NCBI GenBank assembly: GCA_964419545.1
Contig: CAYQQU010000004.1
Location: 1-64,000, forward strand
Length of the DNA stretch: 64,000 nt
Source of the DNA: CAYQQU01 sp964419545
Lineage (GTDB): Bacteria > Bacteroidota > Bacteroidia > Chitinophagales > Saprospiraceae
Reading direction: 5' to 3'
Of this stretch, positions 15,676 to 25,605 are shown piece after piece (position 1 is the stretch's first letter; the number at the start of each line of letters is the position of its first letter). A model generated the notes under the pieces. That model saw nothing but the letters and a program-made list of their open reading frames with translations, made no database searches and was not told the origin of the DNA. Made by a program: the position numbers and the translations under genes.

Positions 15676-15728
15676 ATCTTGCGCCTCCGGCGCTGCGAAA
15701 TGCTACCTGCCAAAGCGGGAATCGCTGA
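15676..15728. repeat. Direct repeat copy 2 with GCGCC/GGCGC hairpin
   Basis: This is the second copy of the repeat at 15544-15603, about seven bases shorter in the middle. The GCGCC-TCC-GGCGC palindrome is intact. It resembles REP-type intergenic repeats. Confidence 0.55.
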
Positions 15729-15797
15729 GACCGGGGGCTTTTTATCGAACCATTTCTTTAATCTATGAATAATCCGGGTAAATTTGGCTGAAAACAG

Positions 15798-17543
15798 ATG
15801 CGCCTTTTTCTGCTTTGCTGTTTGTGCTTAAGTTCCGGCCCCCTCGTGGCTCAGCAGCGCGTTCCGCTGATCGACTCTCTTTTTCAAACGCTGCGGCCGG
15901 CATACGCGGCCGACTCGGCCTTCGCTCATACCGCCTACGTCGCACAGTGGTGGCGCTGGCCGGGGAATGCGGGGTTTGATTCGAGTATCCATTATGTTCG
16001 GGCGGTATTGGAGCGAGCCGGATTCCGGGACGAAGCGAAAGCGCCGGAAAATGCCCGGCTGACGTACCGTTTAGAGCGCCATCCGCGGGAAGGGCCGGCC
16101 TGGGAGCCGGTATCGGCGGCTATCTCTTACGCTGATCGCGATGGAGTCGACCTGGACCCGCTGCTCTCGTTTCCCGCCAACCGCAATCTGATCGCCATCA
16201 ACAGCTTTTCCACGCCGCCGGAAGGGGTGGAAGCGGAGCTGGTGTACGCACCGGATTGCAGCGCAGCCGCTCTTAAAGCGCTGGATGTAAAGGGAAAGAT
16301 CGTGCTGGGCGATTGCCATCCCTACCTGCTCTTCCGGCGCGCGGTGCTGGAGGGCGGCGCGGCGGGCGTCCTTTCCTACCAGATACCGCCCTACAACCAG
16401 CCGGAGCGTTACCCCGATCATATTCCTTTTCGCGGCATCCCGTACCAGCCCGACCGCAAAGCCTGGTGCCTGAACCTGTCTCTCGCCGCCCGCAATGCGT
16501 TGCGGGAACGGCTGGCGGAAGGGCCGGTGCGCCTGCGGGTGGCGGTAGCAACCAGGTTTTACGCGGCGGACGAACTGGTCCTGATCGCCGATATCCGTGG
16601 CGAGCAGCGGCCGGAAGAGCGCGTGGTGCTCAGCGCCCACGTGCAGGAGCCGGGCGCCAATGACAACGCCAGCGGGGTAGGGTGCCTGGCGGAAGTTGCC
16701 CGGGTGACGGCGCGATTGGCGGCCGAAAAATCTTTCCTCCCGGCGCGCACCCTCACCTTTATCTGGGGCGACGAGATCGATGCGCCCCGCCGCTACCTGG
16801 AAGAGGATAAGGCGCGCGCCGAAGGCATCGTCGTTGGCCTGAGCCTCGATATGGTGGGAGAGGATACGGAACAGACGGGCGGCGCCTTCCTCATCGAAAA
16901 GATGCCCGACCCGTCGGCCATCTGGACGCGAGGGGAGGACCGGCATACCGAGTGGGGCGCCGCCAACCTGGACGAAAGCGACTTCTTTCCCCATTATTTC
17001 AACGACTTGCTGATCTACATCTGCCGGCGGCAGGGCGCGCATGCCGGCTGGACGGTGCGCACCAACCCTTTCGAGGGAGGCAGCGACCATCAGCCGTTTC
17101 TGGACGCCGGCATCCCCGGAGCCCTGTTCTGGCACTTTACCGATGTTTTTTATCATACCGACGGCGATCGCATCGATAAAGTTTCGCCGCTAACCTTGTA
17201 CAACGTAGGCGTCAGCGCGGCGGTCAGCGCCCTCGCCATTGCTTCGGCGGATGCCCCGACGGCCGAATGGCTGACCCGACACCTGCGGACGGTAGCGGCG
17301 GCGCGGCTGGAAGCGGAATTCCGGCTTTCCGCCGAAGCCCTGGAAGCCGGGACTTCCTCCCGGGCGCGGGAAAAACGCATCCTTGCCGCCTGGGGAGAAT
17401 GGTACGCAGCGGCGATCGCCACCGTTGAAAGGCTGCCGGTCATAGCCGTAAACCCAGGCCTGAAGGCATTGATCGACCAGGAAAAGGCGACAGTTGAAAT
17501 GCTGACCGGGACATTGGTTGAGAGATTGGGAAAAGGAAATTAA
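15798..17543 (+). CDS. Secreted M28 family zinc peptidase with PA domain
   Basis: The 581-residue protein begins with a Sec signal peptide (MRLFLLCCLCLSSGPLVAQQ). A PA-like insert lies at about 145-225 (ALDVKGKIVLGDCHP, LEGGAAGVLSYQIP). The peptidase domain starts at about 270: SAHVQEPGANDNASGVG supplies the first zinc His and bridging Asp, SLDMVGEDTEQ a further metal-ligand region, and GGSDHQPFLDAGIPGALFWHFTDVFYHTDGD the C-terminal ligand region. It probably acts as an aminopeptidase or carboxypeptidase outside the inner membrane. Instead of the usual EE after WGDE, the sequence runs WGDEIDAPRRYLEED, a modest variation. It stands alone, after a long non-coding stretch. Confidence 0.85.
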   Translation: MRLFLLCCLCLSSGPLVAQQRVPLIDSLFQTLRPAYAADSAFAHTAYVAQWWRWPGNAGFDSSIHYVRAVLERAGFRDEAKAPENARLTYRLERHPREGPAWEPVSAAISYADRDGVDLDPLLSFPANRNLIAINSFSTPPEGVEAELVYAPDCSAAALKALDVKGKIVLGDCHPYLLFRRAVLEGGAAGVLSYQIPPYNQPERYPDHIPFRGIPYQPDRKAWCLNLSLAARNALRERLAEGPVRLRVAVATRFYAADELVLIADIRGEQRPEERVVLSAHVQEPGANDNASGVGCLAEVARVTARLAAEKSFLPARTLTFIWGDEIDAPRRYLEEDKARAEGIVVGLSLDMVGEDTEQTGGAFLIEKMPDPSAIWTRGEDRHTEWGAANLDESDFFPHYFNDLLIYICRRQGAHAGWTVRTNPFEGGSDHQPFLDAGIPGALFWHFTDVFYHTDGDRIDKVSPLTLYNVGVSAAVSALAIASADAPTAEWLTRHLRTVAAARLEAEFRLSAEALEAGTSSRAREKRILAAWGEWYAAAIATVERLPVIAVNPGLKALIDQEKATVEMLTGTLVERLGKGN

Positions 17544-17576
17544 TCCGGGTTTATCCATTTCGGCCTGCAGGTCCGC

Positions 17577-17882
17577 TTATATGGCGTCCGATAGTGGATT
17601 ATCGTGGTACTTTAAGCTGGAGAACCGGAGATGGATCACGAGATTGGTGTGCTCCCAGTTCCATTGGTCGGCAAGCCATAAATCCCGGAAATAAAGCTTT
17701 GTCACCTCCATATATTTGCCGAATGGTCGATAGTAGGGGGGATTTACCGAAACGACGGGGGCGGGCGAGGACGTAGTACTTTTCCTGGGTTAACAGCAGT
17801 GGATCTGTTTCGTCTTGTCGACGTAGATATATCCCCCCTGGCGAAGCGCTCTAAAATCCTGTATGCCGACGGGGTATTTCAC
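17577..17882 (-). pseudogene. Remnant of an AAA-ATPase-like / PD-(D/E)XK nuclease gene
   Basis: Read on the minus strand, the start VKYPVGIQDFRALRQGGYIYVDKTKQIH is typical of the large Bacteroidota family with an AAA-ATPase-like N-terminus and a DUF1703 nuclease C-terminus. It then hits a stop. Another frame continues LLTQEKYYVLARPRRFGKS (the family's P-loop region), and a third gives LYFRDLWLADQWNWE and NLVIHLRFSS. So at least two frameshifts break it, and the rest of the protein (several hundred residues) is missing. A GTG at 17882 is the probable original start. Confidence 0.75.
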
Positions 17883-17955
17883 GGCTTTAAGATAAGGTTT
17901 TTTACTTTTTGCGGTTGATCGAGAATGCGTACCTTTCGCCAAAATCTCCCTTCCC

Positions 17956-18876
17956 ATGAAACTCGCCGCCATCGACATCGGCTCCAACGCGATTCGCCTG
18001 CAAGTCATTCGCGTCATCCAAGACGATCAGGGGAACATCAGCTTCAAAAAGCTGGAATTTATCCGCTTCCCGTTGCGCCTGGGCAAGGATGTTTTCGCGA
18101 ATGGATACATCAGCCCGGAATCCGAAGAGAAGTTCGACAAGCTGATGCGCACCTTCTGCCTGCTCATCGAACTGTACGAAGTAGACGGCTACATCGCCCG
18201 CGCCACCTCCGCCATGCGGGAGGCGAAAAACGGCAAGGCGATCGCCGAACGCATGGCGGAGCACTATAAGCTGGAGATCAAAATTATCAGCGGTAAAGAG
18301 GAGGCGGCTTTTCTCAACAAAGCCATCCTGCCGTACCTGGGCGACGGCGCCTACCTCCACATCGACGTAGGCGGCGGCAGTACGGAGCTGAATTTGTATT
18401 TCAATAAAACGGTGATCGGCAACCAGTCCTTCAAGATCGGCTCGGTGCGCGAGCTCACCGAGCGGCGCCGGCGCAACGTCTTCAAGAAGATCCAGGAATG
18501 GAAAGCAGCAGTCGGCGTCGACATCCGGGGCGCCGTCACTGCCGTCGGCACCGGCGGCAACATCAATAAGCTGTATAAGCTCTCCAACCAGAAACAGAAG
18601 GGCCGCTCCGGCATCAGCCTGGCCGAGCTGCAGGCCCTGCGCGCCTACGTAGCCGAGTTTTCCTACGAACAGCGCATGAGCATCCTCAAAATGAACCCCG
18701 ACCGGGCCGATGTGGTCGTGCCGGCATCGGAGATCTACGTCGAGGTGATGCGGGCCTTCGGGGCCGACCATATCCTGGTTCCGGGCGTGGGGCTAAAGGA
18801 TGGATTGCTGTATTCCCTGTATGCGGATTTGATCGGCGGGGAGGTCGGGGATATCCAGTTTCTGGATCAGTTTTGA
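17956..18876 (+). CDS. Ppx/GppA family exopolyphosphatase
   Basis: The 306-residue protein has the ASKHA phosphatase layout of the Ppx/GppA family: MKLAAIDIGSNAIRLQV at the start (phosphate-1 loop), RATSAMREAKNG at about 75, ISGKEEAAF at about 113, and HIDVGGGSTELN at about 135 (phosphate-2 loop). Family members hydrolyse polyphosphate or pppGpp. At this length it lacks the C-terminal HD-type domain of E. coli Ppx and GppA, as is common in Bacteroidota. It follows the AAA-ATPase remnant by about 70 bases on the opposite strand and converges on clpB. Confidence 0.85.
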   Translation: MKLAAIDIGSNAIRLQVIRVIQDDQGNISFKKLEFIRFPLRLGKDVFANGYISPESEEKFDKLMRTFCLLIELYEVDGYIARATSAMREAKNGKAIAERMAEHYKLEIKIISGKEEAAFLNKAILPYLGDGAYLHIDVGGGSTELNLYFNKTVIGNQSFKIGSVRELTERRRRNVFKKIQEWKAAVGVDIRGAVTAVGTGGNINKLYKLSNQKQKGRSGISLAELQALRAYVAEFSYEQRMSILKMNPDRADVVVPASEIYVEVMRAFGADHILVPGVGLKDGLLYSLYADLIGGEVGDIQFLDQF

Positions 18877-18900
18877 TGGTATCCGCAGTAGTGGGTTCAT

Positions 18901-18939
18901 AAAAAATCCCGAATCCTGGCGAGCGCCAGCATTCGGGAT
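18901..18939 (-). terminator. Intrinsic terminator of clpB
   Basis: The stem has a 9-bp outer part (ATCCCGAAT 18906-18914 with ATTCGGGAT 18931-18939) and an inner CTGGCG/CGCCAG. On the minus strand it is followed by a run of six T (18906-18901). It lies just after the clpB stop at 18946. Confidence 0.85.
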
Positions 18940-18945
18940 GTTGGA

Positions 18946-21567
<2,622 letters not shown>

Positions 21568-21924
21568 TTTCGCTGCTTTCTTTTCAAGTTACGATTTCTT
21601 CTATGATCGGTACAATAGTTATGCCAGGGCGTTGACGGCTATACTTTACAATTGATTGCGGTGTCAAAGTGGCAGATTTCCTGGTGTTTGGGTGTCGGTT
21701 TGGCAGATTGGATGGTCCGACACATTAGAGTTAACATAAATTTAATATGGCTCGTTACTATCCCAGCGCAGGTTATAATACATTTGTAATTGAGTAATAA
21801 GTTTCAAAAATCATATTTTCTCTTCTCCCCCCACCTATCTTGTTGTATTTGGTGTTTCCCCCCTGCTGAGAGGCTATGCAAAATTTAAAGCGGCATTCCA
21901 CAATTTAAACCAACAATAAAACTT
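21568..21924. other. Divergent intergenic region (clpB / 5'-nucleotidase)
   Basis: No gene is seen in these 357 bases, which must hold the promoters of both flanking genes. Toward the 5'-nucleotidase, a weak pair is TTG near 21792 and TATTTTCT near 21815. Toward clpB, a TTGACA-like sequence is followed by TATAGC on the minus strand near 21670-21640. Neither is strong. Confidence 0.3.
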
Positions 21925-24336
21925 ATGAGAATCCAGAATGTACTTAAGGTCATTGCTATCTTGGCCGTTGCATTGACGTTCAGCAACGGCATCGCCGCTC
22001 AGTGTGTGGGTGGCCTGGAGGTCTCTCTGTTCAGCGGAGAAACCGAGCTTACCCGTTGCCCCGACGAGATCGCTGATCTCGACATCCAGCGTTTCCGCAC
22101 CGGCCGCGTTCCCACGCCGGTTGCTTTCCTGGTAACGGATGAGGAGAACAACATTATCCAGGTGAGCCGCCGGGGCTCCATCGACCTGACCGGCCTGGGC
22201 GAAGGCACGTTCCGCGTATGGGCCTTCTCTTACGCCGGCCAGGTGACGGCCGAAGCGGGCGCCAATGCTGCTGAGATCGAACTGGCTTCGATCTGCGGCG
22301 TACTTTCCGCCAACTTCGTAACGGTCACGAACCTCGCCGATGGCGATTGCTTCCGCCTGCAGGTGCTGCACAACAACGACGCCGAGTCGCAGCTGGTCAA
22401 CGCCGGCTCGGGCATCGAGGAGTTCGGCGGCGCCGCGCAGTTTAAAACGGTTGTCGACGAACTGCGCGCCGAAGCTGCTGCCGAAGGCCGCGCCAATGTC
22501 ACGGTTACTTCCGGCGACAACTTCATCCCCAGCCCGGAATTCAACGCCAGCCTGGCGCTCGAAGAAGATGAAGACTTGTACGACGCCGTCCTGATCAACG
22601 CCGTAGGTTATGACGCCCTCTGCCTGGGCAACCACGATTTCGACTTCGGCCCGGACATCCTGGCCCGCCTGATCGAAGACGTCAACGAGCCGACCGAGTT
22701 CCTCAGCGCCAACCTCGACTTCTCCAACGAGCCGCCTCTGCAAGAGCTGGTAGAAGCGGGCCGGATCGCACCCAGCACCATCGTAGAAAAGAACGGTGAG
22801 CAGATCGGCATCATCGGCCTGACCACGCCGAACCTGCCGTTCATCGCTTCGCCGCGCAATGTCGAAGTAAGCGACGATCTCGTCAATATCGTCCAGGGTG
22901 AAGTAGACGCCATGGAAGCCGCCGGCGTCAACAAGATCATCCTGATCAGCCACCTGCAGAGCATCAACGAAGAACTTGAACTCGCCGCCGCACTCAGCGG
23001 CGTAGACATCTTCGTAGCCGGCGGCGGCGACGAGTTCCTGACCAACGACCCCGCTTCCGGTGTGCCGGGCGACATGCCCTCCGGCCCGTATCCGCTCGTA
23101 ACCACCGATGCCGACGGCAACGAGGTATACGTAGTTACTACCCCGGGTGAACTCCGCTACGTCGGCAACCTGATGGTGACCTTCAACCCGGACGGCAAGA
23201 TCGTTTTCATCGACGGCGACAGCAACCCGGTAACGGTCAGAGGCTTCGCGCCGGACGCCGACCTGCTGGCCTCGGTCGCCGAACCGGTTTCCGAGTTCGT
23301 TGCCGGCCTGGCCCAGAATATCATCGCTACTACGGAAGTAGCCCTCGACGGCCTGCGCAGCAGCGTCCGCACCATGGAAACCAACCAGGGCAACCTCATT
23401 GCCGACGCCCTGCGCTGGCAGGCTAGTGAGCTCGCCGCTTCCTTCGGCGTGCCCGTTCCCGACGTAGGCCTGCAAAACGGCGGCGGTATCCGCAACAATA
23501 CCGTGATCGCCGCTGGTTCGGACCTTTCCGAGTTGACGACTTTCGACATCCTGCCTTTCGCCAACTTCGTTACGGTGATCGAACCGCTGCCGGCTTCGCA
23601 GTTCAAGGAAATCATGGAAAACGCCGTCTCGCGGGTAGAAAACGTGAGCGGTCGCTTCGCTCAGGTCTCGGGCTGCACCGTCGTCTATGACCCGGATGCC
23701 ACCGCTCAGGTGCTCGACGACGACGCCAACGTGGAAGTTGCAGGCGAGCGCATCGTATCCATCACGCTGGATGACGGCACGCCGATCGTCGCCGACGGTG
23801 AAGTAGTGCCGGGCGCACCGGACATCACCATCGCTACCATCGACTTCCTGGCGCGCGGCGGCGACCAGTATCCGTACCGCGGCGCTGATTTCGAGCCGCT
23901 GGGCGTTTCTTACCAGCAGGCGCTGGCCAACTACCTGGAATTCATCGGCGGCGTCGTTACGGCTGCCGACTATCCGGAAGGCGGCGAAGGCCGCATCACT
24001 ACGGTCGGTTCGATGAACAGCTTCAACCCGACGCTGCCGCAGACCGAGCTGGCCGCTCCGGTGAAGGGCAACGGCGCTTTTGAACTGACGGTATTCCCGA
24101 ACCCGGTCAATGACGTCTTCACGCTGAGCTACAGCCTGGAAGCCGACCAGAACGTCGAGCTGATGCTGACTACGCTGGACGGCCGCACGGTAACCCAGCT
24201 GTTCGACGGCAAGCAGACGCAGGGCGAACACCGCCAGGTGGTCGACCTGACGCGCTTCCAGCTGGCGGCCGGCCAATACCTGCTGACGCTGCGCAACGGC
24301 GAGACGCTGGACCAGGTCACGCTGGTGAAGCAGTAA
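21925..24336 (+). CDS. Secreted 5'-nucleotidase / metallophosphatase with T9SS sorting domain
   Basis: The 803-residue protein has a Sec signal peptide ending at AQC (about 26). The calcineurin-like metallophosphatase domain contains LHNNDAESQL (about 148), GDNFIPSPEF (about 195) and LGNHDFDFGPD (about 233). The 5'-nucleotidase C-terminal domain has NGGGIRNNT (about 515), TFDILPFANFVTVIE and GGDQYPY (about 650). The last ~85 residues are a type A sorting domain: VFPNPVNDVFTLSY, then GQYLLTLRNGETLDQVTLVKQ. It probably releases phosphate from nucleotides or related esters at the cell surface. The first metal motif reads NDAE, not the usual DxH, a variant seen in some relatives. It ends at a strong terminator. 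Confidence 0.9.
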   Translation: MRIQNVLKVIAILAVALTFSNGIAAQCVGGLEVSLFSGETELTRCPDEIADLDIQRFRTGRVPTPVAFLVTDEENNIIQVSRRGSIDLTGLGEGTFRVWAFSYAGQVTAEAGANAAEIELASICGVLSANFVTVTNLADGDCFRLQVLHNNDAESQLVNAGSGIEEFGGAAQFKTVVDELRAEAAAEGRANVTVTSGDNFIPSPEFNASLALEEDEDLYDAVLINAVGYDALCLGNHDFDFGPDILARLIEDVNEPTEFLSANLDFSNEPPLQELVEAGRIAPSTIVEKNGEQIGIIGLTTPNLPFIASPRNVEVSDDLVNIVQGEVDAMEAAGVNKIILISHLQSINEELELAAALSGVDIFVAGGGDEFLTNDPASGVPGDMPSGPYPLVTTDADGNEVYVVTTPGELRYVGNLMVTFNPDGKIVFIDGDSNPVTVRGFAPDADLLASVAEPVSEFVAGLAQNIIATTEVALDGLRSSVRTMETNQGNLIADALRWQASELAASFGVPVPDVGLQNGGGIRNNTVIAAGSDLSELTTFDILPFANFVTVIEPLPASQFKEIMENAVSRVENVSGRFAQVSGCTVVYDPDATAQVLDDDANVEVAGERIVSITLDDGTPIVADGEVVPGAPDITIATIDFLARGGDQYPYRGADFEPLGVSYQQALANYLEFIGGVVTAADYPEGGEGRITTVGSMNSFNPTLPQTELAAPVKGNGAFELTVFPNPVNDVFTLSYSLEADQNVELMLTTLDGRTVTQLFDGKQTQGEHRQVVDLTRFQLAAGQYLLTLRNGETLDQVTLVKQ

Positions 24337-24380
24337 ACAACAGACCAGATCTCCGAATCATTTAGCCATACTTAGTCGGA

Positions 24381-24417
24381 GGGCTCCGCGGTATTTGTCG
24401 CGGAGCCCTTTCTTTTT
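24381..24417 (+). terminator. Intrinsic terminator of the 5'-nucleotidase gene
   Basis: A perfect 10-bp stem, GGGCTCCGCG (24381-24390) and CGCGGAGCCC (24399-24408), has an 8-base loop and is followed by TTTCTTTTT. It lies 45 bases after the stop codon. Confidence 0.9.
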
Positions 24418-24464
24418 GTGCCTGCCCTTGAGTATTTTAGCCGGCGTCTTTCATCTCTCGCATC

Positions 24465-25538
24465 ATGAAAATACTCAAGGTCGCTTCCTGGCTGATCATC
24501 ATTGCCTTCGCCCTCGTGGTGCTGGTGGTCGGAAAGCGATTGCTGATCCCGATCTTCGTAGCGGTCACCATTTACTTTCTGATCAATGTGCTGGCCGGGC
24601 TGTTCGGGCGGGTACGGCTGGCGGGCCAGGCTCCGCCGTATTGGTTGACGACGCCCCTGGCCGCCACCTCGATCCTGGGCGTGCTGGTGCTGGTGGTGGA
24701 GATCATCCGCGGTAGCGTGGAGCGCATGATCAAGGCGGCGCCGGTTTACCAGTCCAACCTGAACCGCTTGCTGAATGACGTGCTGCTCCAATTGGGGTTG
24801 CAGGAACCGCCTTCACTGGCGGGACTGGTGGAGGAGTTCGACCTGCGCCCGCTATTGGTGGATATCGGCGGCAGCATCTCGAATTTTGCCGGCCACCTGG
24901 TGCTGATCATCATTTACGTCATTTTCCTGTTGATCGAACAACGCACTTTCGCGCGTAAGCTGGCCGCTTTTTTTCCGGAATTGGAGCGCTACCGGCGGGC
25001 GCAACAGATCCTGCGGCGTATCGGAGAAACGGTGCGCACCTATTTCCTGGTCAAAATATTCACGAGCTTCCTGACCGCCCTGCTCAGTTACGGGGTCATG
25101 TCCCTGATCGGCCTGGATTTCGCCATTTTCTGGGCTTTTTTGATCTATCTGCTCAACTTTATTCCCAGCATCGGCTCCATTTTTGCCACGGCGCTGGTTT
25201 CGCTGTTCACCTTGCTCCAGTTTTCGGAGCCTAGCTATTTTTTCCTCACCCTGGCCGGTATCGGCGGCGTACAATTGCTGGTCGGCAATTACATCGATCC
25301 CCGCATGCTGGGCCGTTCGCTGAACATCAGTCCGTTCATCGTCCTGGTCTCGCTGGCCCTCTGGGGCGCGCTCTGGGGCATCATCGGCATGTTCCTCAGC
25401 GTACCCATCATGGTGACGCTCATCATTATCCTTTCCCAATTCCAGAGCACCGCGCCTTTCGCCGCCCTGCTCTCCGAGAGCGGCCGCCTGGGTAAAAAGG
25501 CGATTACCGAGTCGGAGCACCACGATTTTCCGCGATGA
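24465..25538 (+). CDS. AI-2E family transporter (YdiK/PerM-like membrane protein)
   Basis: The 357-residue integral membrane protein starts with two adjacent hydrophobic segments (SWLIIIAFALVVLVVG and IPIFVAVTIYFLINVLAGLF). A soluble helical stretch (about 85-140) follows, then the conserved C-terminal half of the family: FLIYLLNFIPSIGSIFATALVSL at about 225, GNYIDPRMLGRSLNISPFIVLVSL at about 270 and GIIGMFLSVPIMVTL at about 305. Some members export autoinducer-2 or act as Na+/H+ antiporters, but most are uncharacterised. It has no Shine-Dalgarno sequence. It ends 67 bases before the convergent PBP1A gene. Confidence 0.9.
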   Translation: MKILKVASWLIIIAFALVVLVVGKRLLIPIFVAVTIYFLINVLAGLFGRVRLAGQAPPYWLTTPLAATSILGVLVLVVEIIRGSVERMIKAAPVYQSNLNRLLNDVLLQLGLQEPPSLAGLVEEFDLRPLLVDIGGSISNFAGHLVLIIIYVIFLLIEQRTFARKLAAFFPELERYRRAQQILRRIGETVRTYFLVKIFTSFLTALLSYGVMSLIGLDFAIFWAFLIYLLNFIPSIGSIFATALVSLFTLLQFSEPSYFFLTLAGIGGVQLLVGNYIDPRMLGRSLNISPFIVLVSLALWGALWGIIGMFLSVPIMVTLIIILSQFQSTAPFAALLSESGRLGKKAITESEHHDFPR

Positions 25539-25568
25539 GAGGAAGGGTGTGGTAGTCTTTGGCCGGCT

Positions 25569-25597
25569 AAAGACCAAAGACCAAAGACCAAAGACCA
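25569..25597. repeat. Four tandem AAAGACC heptamers
   Basis: AAAGACC is repeated four times head to tail between the convergent AI-2E and PBP1A genes and is followed by a run of C. It is probably a slippage product. No function is evident. Confidence 0.7.
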
Positions 25598-25605
25598 CCC
25601 CCCCC

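Larger units (their letters stand above)
15175..15797. other. Non-coding region with repeats and inverted repeats
   Basis: I find no gene in these 623 bases. They hold a direct repeat pair (15544-15603 and 15676-15728), each with a GCGCC/GGCGC hairpin. They also hold a nested set of inverted repeats at 15426-15521 and a 7-bp hairpin AACAGAG/CTCTGTT at 15270-15286. The sequence AATCCGGGT occurs at both ends (near 15252 and 15773) and again after the M28 gene (near 17543). Confidence 0.5.

Noticed and set aside
15544..15728. Possible CRISPR array
   Set aside because: There are only two repeat units, with unequal length and no uniform spacers or cas genes. They look like REP-type repeats.
25569..25597. 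AAAGACC tandem as a regulatory iteron or origin element
   Set aside because: It lies between convergent gene ends, with only four units and no AT-rich unwinding region or replication gene nearby.
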